Shown one piece after another: positions 7,381 to 16,086 of a stretch of DNA of 16,722 nt. A model generated the notes under the pieces. The model was not told the origin of the DNA. It saw only the letters and a program-made list of their open reading frames with translations, and did not search any database. Position 1 is the stretch's first letter; each line of letters begins with the position of its first letter. Source of the stretch: Candidatus Acidiferrum typicum (GTDB lineage Bacteria > Acidobacteriota > Terriglobia > Acidiferrales > UBA7541); NCBI GenBank assembly GCA_025463105.1, contig JAOAPW010000052.1:1-16722 (forward strand). The letters are read 5' to 3'. The position numbers and the translations under genes are program-made.

Positions 7381-7884
7381 ATGGCTGAATCCTCCGACGA
7401 ATTAGAGCGACACATCGCAGATATACGGCACGATCTGAAGGATAATTTCAGCGAGCTGCAAGATAAAGTGAAATCCACGATGGACTGGCGGGCCCAGTTC
7501 GAAGAACGCCCCGGAACGATGATTGCTCTCGCATTTGGGGGAGGTGTGCTGCTTTCAGCTCTCCTCCCCCGCGGGAGATCCCCACGCAGGAAATTCCGGG
7601 AGCGTGATCGGGATGTGAAATCGATTCGGCATGAGCCGGCATCTCCTGCGCGATCTCGCGTAGATTATGATGTAAAGGCCAGCAAGCGTTCGGAGACCTG
7701 GAACGCATTGAAGGGCGCAGTGATCGGGGCGGCCGCGGGAAAACTCAGTGAATTCATCGAAGAACTGTTGCCCGGGTCTAGAACTGATTACACGACGTCG
7801 CGGAGTGGAAAAAACTATGAGCGGCCGGGATCGTCTTCCGGCCCGTCGACATGGCAAAAATCGCATATACCGCCATCCGATTAA
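7381..7884 (+). CDS. DUF3618-type membrane protein
   Basis: Protein of 167 residues. The start is set at the ATG at 7381, after AGGAG (7368-7372); the frame is open further upstream but would overlap the YqjE-like gene. Residues 5-35 (ELERHIADIRHDLKDNFSEL and following) match the N-terminal helix of DUF3618, with regular spacing of 'I..IR..L...F.EL'. One hydrophobic segment, 'GTMIALAFGGGVLLSALL' (45-62), is the likely membrane helix. A strongly basic, low-complexity stretch follows (63-103), then a short Gly/Ala-rich helix 'LKGAVIGAAAGKLSEFIEEL' (110-129) and a polar Ser/Gly tail. DUF3618 genes often travel with YqjE-like genes, as here. The function is unknown; a role in the same membrane-stress module is inferred from the operon. 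Confidence 0.7.
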   Translation: MAESSDELERHIADIRHDLKDNFSELQDKVKSTMDWRAQFEERPGTMIALAFGGGVLLSALLPRGRSPRRKFRERDRDVKSIRHEPASPARSRVDYDVKASKRSETWNALKGAVIGAAAGKLSEFIEELLPGSRTDYTTSRSGKNYERPGSSSGPSTWQKSHIPPSD

Positions 7885-7928
7885 CCTGGATTTCCGTTAT
7901 TCTCCATTCCCGATCGAGTTTCGGTCCG

Positions 7929-10900
7929 TTAGAACGTCTTGTGTATCCGCATTTCCGCTGCGTACCCGAAATATTGGTCGCGCAAGACGGATACCGAGAG
8001 GTTCTTTTTTACCTGATACTGCACCCGAATCGCTTGATTCTGCGTAGAAGTAACGTCCGTGCTGAAGGTGAGCAGAATATTTCCAGTCACTCGCTGTTGA
8101 ACAGCAACCTGCGTCCCCAGATTCGACTGACTATTCGCCGCGAGCGGATCAATCGTCAGTTGCGAAATTCCCGCCAACTTTTCCAGCTTGCCGCTCAGTT
8201 GGCTCGCCGCGCCCTGAGCCAGCACTGATTCCGCTCCAACTGTTGCCGGAGTGCTGGGACTTGTGGCCGCTTGCGCGGACGTTTGGCCAAATGCCACCAA
8301 GTTGATGATGTCTGCAGGCGGCAGTGGCGGATCCGAAGTGTAATTGGTCCTCAACCGGTCAAGGGGTCCCACGAAATTGAGAGTGATGTTGTACTGCTGC
8401 ACGGTTGTCTTCGCATAAAGATTGACCACGGGCACTGTGCGAATCGGATTGGCGAACTCGATCGTGCCACTCTGAATTTCATATCGTTTTCCCATGAAGA
8501 ACACTTCGCCGCTGGTCAGCGTTGCTCGTCCCAGCACGACCGGAGAGGCTAGCGTTCCAGTCAATGTTAAATTGGCCGCGCCACCAATACTGACTTTGCT
8601 GCTTGCCAAATTTACGTCCTGGGCAGTGGCCACTGCCACGTTCAATTTCATATTCGTCTCAAAAGCTGACGAAGTCGTGGCAGGCGTATCAGCCGAGAAT
8701 TGGCCCAGCAATGTCGCAAGGTCGAATTGCTGCGTGAAAGATAGTCGATCGATCAGAACACGGCCCGTTAATTGAGAATTCGCCTGATTTCCAGCGAGCG
8801 CCAGGTTGCCAGTCAAAATAGAACGGATACCCTCGGGATATCGGATGCGCACGGATTTTGCGTCAAGTCCCAGATTAAAATTTGATTGGCCAGCACCATA
8901 GGTTAGAAAGCCACGGGCCGACACAGTGCCTCCACCGGCCGCGCCCGACAACTGAGTAATCTCAAGCCGGTTACCTGAAACTTGAACTTGTCCGTTCATG
9001 CCTTCGATACTCACCGGTAGGTTTTCCGTTGAGACAGCGGCATTCACAATATCAATCTTCCCTTGCATTGCAGGATGCGAGAAATCGCCGCGCGCGGAAA
9101 TGTCCATATTGATGCGTCCCGAACTTTGCACTCCGGAGGCGAAGGCATGCAAGAGCGTTAGATCGACGGTGCCATTCGCCGAAACGTTGAACGGCACTGC
9201 GGATTTGATGGGAATGACGCCTTTTACATTTAGGCTTGTTCCTGTTCCTTTGAGCTCCGCCTGCTCGAGGGTAGCCACTCCGTTTTGATAATTCATGCGG
9301 AGTGGGCGAACCAGTGCCAGCTGTGCGGCTTCGTAATTTATGTTTAGCGTCGGGATTTCAACTTGCGCTGCAATCGCGTAAGGATTCTTTAGCGGTCCAT
9401 TTAAACTTGCATGAAGTTCCGCCTGGCCCTGAATTTTCTGGTTCTTTGTTAAATAGCGCGCCAGGACAACGGCGACAGGAATCGCTCGAATATCGAGTGT
9501 AGCCGTTGCGGGATATTCACCGTCGAGTCCCACGTTTCCCTTTGCCTGAATGGCCCCCTGGTCCGCTTTTGAGTTCAGAGTGAACTCCGCGCGCCGATTC
9601 GCGAGATTCAGTTGAGCTTGCACATCTGAGATCGTTTGATCCCGAACCGCGAGCCGGGGAATTTGCAAGTTCACAGCGATCTGCGGATTATTTATATTTC
9701 CTTGGCCGCTCGCGGAGAACGTCAAGCTTCCGGTAATGCCAAGATCACGCGCCTGAACCGATCCGAGTTGGTCAAGCTTGACGCCCGCGGCGTGCAGATT
9801 GACATCATATGATTGCGTTTTAGGTTGATAGGTAAGCGCCGCTGTCGCGCTCCCGGCAGGAATTATCAATTGAGCGCTTGAGTGAATGGAATTCCCATCA
9901 CCCTGAAAATCGAGATTTAAATTCTTAATAGGTTCATTCCAAGCGGAGCCTTGCGTAATCTGAAGCGAGCCTTGACCTTCCGGATTTTGCTCCGTGCCGT
10001 GGATAGAAATATTCGCCGCGAGTAGCCCGTTCACGGGGTATTGCGACTGGGTCCACTGCTGCAAATCTGAAATCGAGATCTGCCGCGCGCTGGCTTGCAA
10101 AGAAAGTGGACTGGATGGCGTGAATGACCACGCAGACAAGTCCGCATGTCCGCTGAAGCTGATCTGTCCTTTTTGCATGTCCGTCAGCAATCCATTCTGA
10201 AACGAAACGCTGGAAGATGCCGCGTCAAGGGTGATGTGAAGAGCCCGCCAGCGCGCATTCCGCACTTCGAAATCATTCGCGGAAAGTTCTCCTTTGATTC
10301 GTGGCTCCTTGACGGACCCGGATACTTGTCCACTAAAACGTGCCGATCCGCGAAGATCCGGCGGCAAAGGCGATGCAGTATTCGTTGCCGGCGAACCTCC
10401 GCTTTCCAATGCGGACGCGAGCGCAACCACCTCATGCAAATTGGTCGTATTTGCCTGAACGTCCAATTGTGACCGATCACTCAGAACGCCCGTAATCGAG
10501 ACAGTCGTGTTTCCGGTCCGCAGATACGACTGGCCGAACGAAGCGGTATTTCGTGCGCCATCGTAGGCAACATCGATCAGTCCCTCAAGCGGAAGAGCCG
10601 ACTCCCCTACAGCCGGCTGGTTCGAATTTCGAATGACGAAATGCGCTCGCGCGACACCATTTTTAATACTGGACGTCCACGTGGCTCCCACCGTCCCATC
10701 TACGCGTCCGCTGACCCGCACCACTTCACGATTTCGTACTCCAGCAGTGCTGTTCATCGCCTGAAGCGACACGTTGCGGACAAATGCCTGTACACGCGAG
10801 CTGGAGTTTCCGCTGATGTGAGACATTTCGTAATTCGCGCCGATATGTCCGCCGAGGAGATCGGCTTCAAGATTTCTTACGCTGAGATTGCCGTCCTGCA

Positions 10901-11891
10901 AACGATACTCGGCGTGAATGGATTTCGGGCTCGCCTCCATTTGCCCCATATTCATGACCAGTAGCGCACTGCTCATGCGCCCGTCCAGGTAAGCACTGTC
11001 AATCGCTGATTTATTCGGATCGTTGTCGTAGCGCATGCTGCCGGTCAGCGCGACCTCTCCAGCAGGGATCGATTGGCTGTTTGCGAATCGCGCGAGCTCG
11101 ACGGTGGACAAGACGCCGTCATAAGTGCCTTCGATATGCGCACCCTCGTAGCTCGTCAGCTTCGCATGAATGTTGAGAGTTGATTTCTCCGTCGCCACTG
11201 TGAGTGGGTCAGCGACTATGCCGGAATGGCTGACCGTGAAGCTCAATTGAAGGCGATGCGGGATAGGTCTGAAAGTCGTCGCGGTAACGCGTCCATCACT
11301 GTATCCGAGTGTGCCGCGGTACTCGCTTACTACAGGAACGAAATGAATCTGTGCGCGGAAATCGTGGACTTCGGCAGTGAGTGGCGTTTCCCTATCGTTG
11401 TAATAAATTTGTCCCGAGTTTAGTTCCACGTGCTGAATCGCCAGGTCGAGAAGATTGTCGCTGGTTGAACCGGATGTGCCGGCGCTGGATGGTGACTGCG
11501 GCAAATTTGAATTGCCATTACGATCAACACTAAGATGAGTGACCGGCCGGTCGAGCACGATTTCATTCAAATCGACTTTTCGCCGAAGAACGGAAATAAT
11601 TTTCAGTCCAACTCGCATGTGATCCGCCGCAAACAGTGGCGCTTGCGAACTGTTTTCTTTTCCGTGGAGAGCGATCCCATAAAAATCGATGGTGAACAAT
11701 CGCCAGTTAATCGCCATTCTTTCTATATTCAACCGCGCGCCGATGCTTGCCTGCGCTTTTTGTTCGATCTGCTCCAGCACAAAACGGCGGAACGCGTCTG
11801 TGTGAACAATCGCCACCGCCGCTACGACCAGCACAAGAACAGCCCCTGCGATTGTCACTACAGCCCATCGAAAAAATCGTCTTCCATTCAT
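7929..11891 (-). CDS. tamB: TamB-type translocation and assembly protein (AsmA-like superfamily)
   Basis: Protein of 1320 residues, close to the usual TamB length. One N-terminal membrane anchor lies at about residues 9-29 after 'MNGRRFFRW', followed by the typical 'IGARLNIERMAINWRLFTID' region. The long middle is repetitive beta-strand sequence expected to form the periplasm-spanning hydrophobic groove. The C-terminal TamB (DUF490) domain is clear: 'VFFMGKRYEIQSGTIEFANP' (1130-1149), 'DPPLPPADIINLVAFG' (1187-1202) and a final aromatic residue (...MRIHKTF). TamB works with the outer-membrane protein TamA and, with YhdP and YdbH, moves phospholipid to the outer membrane in E. coli. The gene lies 91 bases downstream of the Omp85 gene, in the same direction, which supports a partnership. 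The ribosome site is modest (GGGTGA, four bases before the ATG). The stop lies 44 bases from the convergent DUF3618-type gene, with no terminator between. Confidence 0.92.
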   Translation of the reverse strand: MNGRRFFRWAVVTIAGAVLVLVVAAVAIVHTDAFRRFVLEQIEQKAQASIGARLNIERMAINWRLFTIDFYGIALHGKENSSQAPLFAADHMRVGLKIISVLRRKVDLNEIVLDRPVTHLSVDRNGNSNLPQSPSSAGTSGSTSDNLLDLAIQHVELNSGQIYYNDRETPLTAEVHDFRAQIHFVPVVSEYRGTLGYSDGRVTATTFRPIPHRLQLSFTVSHSGIVADPLTVATEKSTLNIHAKLTSYEGAHIEGTYDGVLSTVELARFANSQSIPAGEVALTGSMRYDNDPNKSAIDSAYLDGRMSSALLVMNMGQMEASPKSIHAEYRLQDGNLSVRNLEADLLGGHIGANYEMSHISGNSSSRVQAFVRNVSLQAMNSTAGVRNREVVRVSGRVDGTVGATWTSSIKNGVARAHFVIRNSNQPAVGESALPLEGLIDVAYDGARNTASFGQSYLRTGNTTVSITGVLSDRSQLDVQANTTNLHEVVALASALESGGSPATNTASPLPPDLRGSARFSGQVSGSVKEPRIKGELSANDFEVRNARWRALHITLDAASSSVSFQNGLLTDMQKGQISFSGHADLSAWSFTPSSPLSLQASARQISISDLQQWTQSQYPVNGLLAANISIHGTEQNPEGQGSLQITQGSAWNEPIKNLNLDFQGDGNSIHSSAQLIIPAGSATAALTYQPKTQSYDVNLHAAGVKLDQLGSVQARDLGITGSLTFSASGQGNINNPQIAVNLQIPRLAVRDQTISDVQAQLNLANRRAEFTLNSKADQGAIQAKGNVGLDGEYPATATLDIRAIPVAVVLARYLTKNQKIQGQAELHASLNGPLKNPYAIAAQVEIPTLNINYEAAQLALVRPLRMNYQNGVATLEQAELKGTGTSLNVKGVIPIKSAVPFNVSANGTVDLTLLHAFASGVQSSGRINMDISARGDFSHPAMQGKIDIVNAAVSTENLPVSIEGMNGQVQVSGNRLEITQLSGAAGGGTVSARGFLTYGAGQSNFNLGLDAKSVRIRYPEGIRSILTGNLALAGNQANSQLTGRVLIDRLSFTQQFDLATLLGQFSADTPATTSSAFETNMKLNVAVATAQDVNLASSKVSIGGAANLTLTGTLASPVVLGRATLTSGEVFFMGKRYEIQSGTIEFANPIRTVPVVNLYAKTTVQQYNITLNFVGPLDRLRTNYTSDPPLPPADIINLVAFGQTSAQAATSPSTPATVGAESVLAQGAASQLSGKLEKLAGISQLTIDPLAANSQSNLGTQVAVQQRVTGNILLTFSTDVTSTQNQAIRVQYQVKKNLSVSVLRDQYFGYAAEMRIHKTF

Positions 11892-11982
11892 TTTTCACCC
11901 GAGCGGCTTCCGCGTGCGGCGAACCGTTTCAGTTCAAGATCAGCTGGGCCAAGCCGACCAGCCGATGCGCAGAAGCCTCAAT

Positions 11983-14982
11983 TTAGAATGCCTGTCCGAG
12001 CGTGACGAAATATTCAGTTGCCTTCACTCCTGGTACTGACGTCAACCTTCGCCCAATATCAATTCGAACCGGCCCCACAGGCGTTTCATAACGAAGCCCG
12101 AATCCGACCGTATGGGTAAAATTGTCGGCGAATTGCCGCAAATTGATTCTGGAATATACATTTCCTCCATCGTAAAAGATCACGCCACCCAGGCCGTTTT
12201 TTAACGGTATGGGGAAGCGAGCCTCCGAGTTCACGATGGCAAGCATGTTGCCGCCGACAGGAACACTAATCAAAGTACACGTCGAGGGAACGCCTGGGTT
12301 GCTGCAGACCGAAACTGGCCGTTGCGGTCCCGCGCCGTAGATGGGGAAACCGCGAATGGAATTAGCGCCGCCCGAAAAAAAGCGTTCGTTGAGCGGCACC
12401 ACGGCGCCGGCAAATGGTTTCGCAAGACCCAGTCGAAAATTGTTAGCCCAAGTGAGCCACGGCGTTATCGGTTTATAAAATGATGTCTGACCGAAGAATC
12501 GAACGAAATTCACGCTGGAGCCCAGGGCAGTCGGCGAAACTTCAAAAGTGGCGGTTTGATAGATTCCGTGGTGAGCATCGAGTGGTTTGTCGCGCGTGTC
12601 GCGCACATACTGCGTCGCGACCGTAGAGAGGCGCACGCGCTGATCCTCCGGAAGCACGAGGTCTGGAATCGTGATATTTGTCAGCAGCGTGTGCTGGTAG
12701 CTATAACGAAGGATCAGGCTTCTGGTGTGCCGCTTGTCGAAAGCTTTTTCTACTTGCCAGGAGGCGCGCGCCAGTTCAGCCGTATAAATTGAATTTTGCG
12801 TGGATCGTTCGGCGGATAAACTGAGAAGCGAACTCCAGGACGAACTCCGAATGCGCGGATCGCTGTAGGCCAGCGTCCCACGTTGATCCAAACGCGAGTA
12901 CACCAGGCCCAATGAGGCGGTTTCGGCGCGCCCACGCAAATTGTGCCGTGCGAATTCAATCGACAAGCGCGGCCCCCAAAAACTCTTTTGGCTCACCGTA
13001 AATGTGCTGCCAACTCCGATCGGAGGAATTCCCGGCAACGCGATGGTGCCCACGGGAATGTTTCCACTTCGAGGAAGCACCTCGAAACCACCTCCAAGGT
13101 CTATCGAGTTGCGCGGCGATTCATGAACCTTGATCAAAACCTCTTCTTCCTTTTGATCGCTTACCGGAGCCAGCGGTTTGATGCTCGCCCAATCAAAAAT
13201 ACTCAGATTGTAAAGATCGCTCTCGGAAGTCAGGAAATTTCCCAGACTTAATGGTTTTCCTTTGCTCACTTGTGAGCCAGCCATTTCCGTGATGAAAGAT
13301 TTGCGGGTAACTTCAGCGCCTACAGGAATAACCTCGCTGATGTTGGCCTCGGGACCCGGATCAATTGTGTACACGATATCCACGAGATGATGATTAGCGG
13401 ACTCGAAGTTTACATTGGAGTGAAACTGCGCGTTCAAATAACCGCGATCCAGGTAGCGCGCAAGTATATTGTTTCGGTCCTTCTGCAATAAAGCTGGGGA
13501 ATAAGGCTTGCCGGGAGAAAGATTCAACGGATCATTGCCCACAATCGCTTTGACCGAGCCTGCATTGTTATCTTCGAGCTTTAGATCGCCGACCTTGTAT
13601 TGTTCGCCCTCGGAAATCTGGAAAGTGACATCGACGCGGGGTTCGTAATCGGCGACTTTTGGGGTAACGACCACGTCAGCGAATCCCGCGTCCTTATATG
13701 CAGCCGTAATTGCATTCAAGCTTTTGCGGATCAGATCTTCACTGAATTTGCCTCGCGAAAAGAAATGTCCGAACACGGAGCGCCCTTTCTTGACGGGCAC
13801 GAATGCTAGCAGTTGCTTGTCTTCAAAATGCTGATTGCCCTGGAAGTTCACTACCTCGACCTGGTGTTTTGCGCCTCGATTGACTTGATACACGACGCTC
13901 ACTGAATCCTGTTGCCGGTCCATGTGAGCGTCGACTGTCGCATCGAAGTAGCCCTTTGACTCAAAATAGGAAAGGAGATTGCGACGGCCCTCGTCAACCA
14001 GGTCCTGATCGACAGAATTTTCCTCATATATAGGGATCAAGCGCTGAATCGTGCGCTTAAACATTCTGGCGCCCATCACGCGCACCGAAAAAAGCGGTCC
14101 GGCATCGACCTGAACATTCAGGTCGGCGCGGCCAGATTCGGCTCGATACGTAGGAGAATTGAACTGCACCCCTGGAGCGAGCCGCCCCTCCTTTCGGATA
14201 TGCGAGCGGATATAGCTAACCGACTTGATGATGCGTTGCTGCGAATATTTTTTTCCCGGTTTCAGGGACGCTCCTCTCACTGTCGCCCAAAATGATTTCA
14301 GAGACTCCCGAAGTTGTGTTGTCTCTTCATCGGAAAGGCCCTGAATGTTAAGTTCTCCGAACCGGGCAAGCCGGTTCAAGTGACAATCGAAGCGGAGGTT
14401 GACGATGCGGTGCGCATCGTCCCGCTGCACAACGGGATTTACAGTCGCCTCAAAATATCCATTGGTCTGAAAAAATTGAAGCAGGGCCTGCGTTCCTTGA
14501 GCGGGCAATTCGTCAACGTATGCGGTCTGTTCGGGAATGTTCACGGCCTGCAGCAACTGAGTGTATGTAAATGTTTTGGTCGCGCCGGGAAAATCAAGCA
14601 CTCCGATGTAGGAAGCGGGTTCCAAAATGAAAAGGATATTCAAGCCGGCTTGCTCAGGTTTAATGCTCACCTGAACTTTCGAGAACATCTCTGTCTTTTG
14701 CAGCGCCGCCACGCTGTCACGAATTGCTTTCATGGAAAACGGCTGGCCGGCTTTTTGCTGAATTAGAGGTCGAAAGGCCTCCACGTCGAATGTAGGTTTG
14801 GCGGAGACGTCCACTTTAGCGACGTTATTTCCTTCGAACCCTGCGTACGTATCAGGCTGAGCGTCCTGTGCAGCCGCTCGAAATACGCATAAAGAAAACA
14901 ACAGGAAACCCACGATCGCGCAACTCCGTCTTATTTGCCTTCCGGCGCACCGGACCACGGGAGAGTCGGGTTCGCCGCGCAT
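11983..14982 (-). CDS. BamA/TamA-family Omp85 outer-membrane protein with about seven POTRA domains
   Basis: Protein of 999 residues, far longer than TamA (about 580) or BamA (about 810) of E. coli. A signal peptide with a long N-region ends near 'FRAAAQ' (39). The periplasmic part reads as about seven POTRA units: 52-122, 124-202, 206-294, 297-370, 373-460, 461-543 and 544-622. Several show the family end pattern 'L...Y...GY..A' (FFQTNGYFEA, YFESKGYFDA, YLDRGYLNA). The barrel covers about 623-999 and has the loop-6 motif 'SIRGF' (875-879), 'FYDGGNVY' (936-943), and ends in Phe (YFVTLGQAF), as outer-membrane proteins do. Two cysteines (893, 902) follow loop 6. The ATG overlaps the YihY stop (TAATG), with GGGAG ten bases upstream. 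Adjacency to tamB suggests a TamA role, while the length is more BamA-like, so I leave the symbol blank. Confidence 0.9.
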   Translation of the reverse strand: MRGEPDSPVVRCAGRQIRRSCAIVGFLLFSLCVFRAAAQDAQPDTYAGFEGNNVAKVDVSAKPTFDVEAFRPLIQQKAGQPFSMKAIRDSVAALQKTEMFSKVQVSIKPEQAGLNILFILEPASYIGVLDFPGATKTFTYTQLLQAVNIPEQTAYVDELPAQGTQALLQFFQTNGYFEATVNPVVQRDDAHRIVNLRFDCHLNRLARFGELNIQGLSDEETTQLRESLKSFWATVRGASLKPGKKYSQQRIIKSVSYIRSHIRKEGRLAPGVQFNSPTYRAESGRADLNVQVDAGPLFSVRVMGARMFKRTIQRLIPIYEENSVDQDLVDEGRRNLLSYFESKGYFDATVDAHMDRQQDSVSVVYQVNRGAKHQVEVVNFQGNQHFEDKQLLAFVPVKKGRSVFGHFFSRGKFSEDLIRKSLNAITAAYKDAGFADVVVTPKVADYEPRVDVTFQISEGEQYKVGDLKLEDNNAGSVKAIVGNDPLNLSPGKPYSPALLQKDRNNILARYLDRGYLNAQFHSNVNFESANHHLVDIVYTIDPGPEANISEVIPVGAEVTRKSFITEMAGSQVSKGKPLSLGNFLTSESDLYNLSIFDWASIKPLAPVSDQKEEEVLIKVHESPRNSIDLGGGFEVLPRSGNIPVGTIALPGIPPIGVGSTFTVSQKSFWGPRLSIEFARHNLRGRAETASLGLVYSRLDQRGTLAYSDPRIRSSSWSSLLSLSAERSTQNSIYTAELARASWQVEKAFDKRHTRSLILRYSYQHTLLTNITIPDLVLPEDQRVRLSTVATQYVRDTRDKPLDAHHGIYQTATFEVSPTALGSSVNFVRFFGQTSFYKPITPWLTWANNFRLGLAKPFAGAVVPLNERFFSGGANSIRGFPIYGAGPQRPVSVCSNPGVPSTCTLISVPVGGNMLAIVNSEARFPIPLKNGLGGVIFYDGGNVYSRINLRQFADNFTHTVGFGLRYETPVGPVRIDIGRRLTSVPGVKATEYFVTLGQAF

Positions 14983-15881
14983 TACGCTGTCACTCCCGGA
15001 TGCGTCAATTCCTCTATGACCGTATCGGTTTCAGCTCCAATCAGAAGGATAATATTGGCAATATAAATCCAGATCATAAAGATAATGAAACCGGCGAGAG
15101 TGCCGTAAATTTTGGGGATATTCGAGGCATGTTGGATATAGAAATCAAAACCGAAGGAAGCCAAAAAAAATGCCAGAGTAACGAACGATGTGCCAACCGT
15201 TATCCAATGCCAGGACCGCTTTACGTTTGGCAGGAAATAGTTGACCAGATTGATGGCCATCAAAATCAGCAATAGATTTGCCGTCCAGCGCGCGACATCC
15301 CAGGGCACTTTGGTCGTAAATGCCGAATATTGGTTGCTGAGGAATGCCGCGGCGGTGCGTCCAATCGTTGTCAGTGCAAAACTCAGAAGGAAAAATATTG
15401 CTGTTAACAGAGTCGCGGCAACCGCGATTATTCTTTTTTTCCAGAAGCCGCGAGTCTCCCTGGCGCCATGGGCGATGCTAAGCGCCTCCATGAGACTTAC
15501 AAACCCGGACGATGCGCTCCAAATCGTAACCAGCAATCCAATGGACAAAAATTTCGTATATCCGTGCGTCAGATCGAGAACCACCGTGAAAATTACACGG
15601 CGAGAACCTCGGGGAAGATAAGTCGTAATCCATTCGACGAGGTCCTGCCAAAGATTTGTTGATGGCAGCCAACCCACAAAGGCCGCCAGCACCAGGAAAA
15701 ATGGAACCAGCGAGAGCACAAAATAAAACGACATTTGAGCCGCCAAATTGGTGCAATCGTCAGCCGCAATTCGCGCAAGCACGCGCTTGAATACAGAAAG
15801 CAAACGCGAAAAACGCAGCCCCAAATTCCATGCCCGGAGACGCATATCAATCGCGCGGACATCTGTTCCCAGAAAGTGCAA
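14982..15881 (-). CDS. YihY/virulence factor BrkB family inner-membrane protein
   Basis: Polytopic membrane protein of 299 residues with about six transmembrane helices (roughly 45-70, 108-130, 150-172, 197-216, 225-246 and 256-281). Family motifs: 'AAQMSFYFVLSLVPFFLVL' near the first helix and 'IYGTLAGFIIFMIWIYIANI' with 'LLIGAETD' near the end (258-286). The family was once called RNase BN, but that activity belongs to another protein; these are membrane proteins. Its relative YhjD has been linked genetically to lipid A precursor transport, which makes a lipid-handling role plausible. The start is TTG at 15881, supported by GGAGGT just upstream; the ATG at 15845 has no ribosome site. It is the first gene of the YihY-Omp85-TamB run. 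Confidence 0.9.
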   Translation of the reverse strand: MHFLGTDVRAIDMRLRAWNLGLRFSRLLSVFKRVLARIAADDCTNLAAQMSFYFVLSLVPFFLVLAAFVGWLPSTNLWQDLVEWITTYLPRGSRRVIFTVVLDLTHGYTKFLSIGLLVTIWSASSGFVSLMEALSIAHGARETRGFWKKRIIAVAATLLTAIFFLLSFALTTIGRTAAAFLSNQYSAFTTKVPWDVARWTANLLLILMAINLVNYFLPNVKRSWHWITVGTSFVTLAFFLASFGFDFYIQHASNIPKIYGTLAGFIIFMIWIYIANIILLIGAETDTVIEELTHPGVTA

Positions 15882-15885
15882 AGCG

Positions 15886-15891
15886 ACCTCC
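15886..15891 (-). promoter_or_regulatory. Shine-Dalgarno site that fixes the TTG start of the YihY gene
   Basis: The reverse strand reads GGAGGT, four bases before TTG at 15881-15879. It is the strongest ribosome site in this region. Nothing comparable precedes the alternative ATG at 15845. Confidence 0.6.
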
Positions 15892-16086
15892 GCGATCGAA
15901 GCCCGGCGGGGGTTCTATCAACAACTTTCCATTTCGACCCAGCTGGCACTTCCATTGTAGAGACCTGCCACGGTCCGACTATCCGTTGAATCCTGTAGGG
16001 GGCATATTAAACCTTACTGCTTCTTGCAGGGTGTACAGAACGGTTCCACGCCAAATGAGCTTTGCGGATGGCCGTGCAGGTTCTTC
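15892..16086 (-). other. Intergenic region upstream of the YihY operon
   Basis: 195 bases without a gene. On the reverse strand TAATAT (16004-16009) could be a -10 box about 120 bases before the YihY start, but no good -35 box accompanies it. No terminator with a T-run follows the DUF2252-like stop, so read-through from that gene cannot be excluded. Confidence 0.3.
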
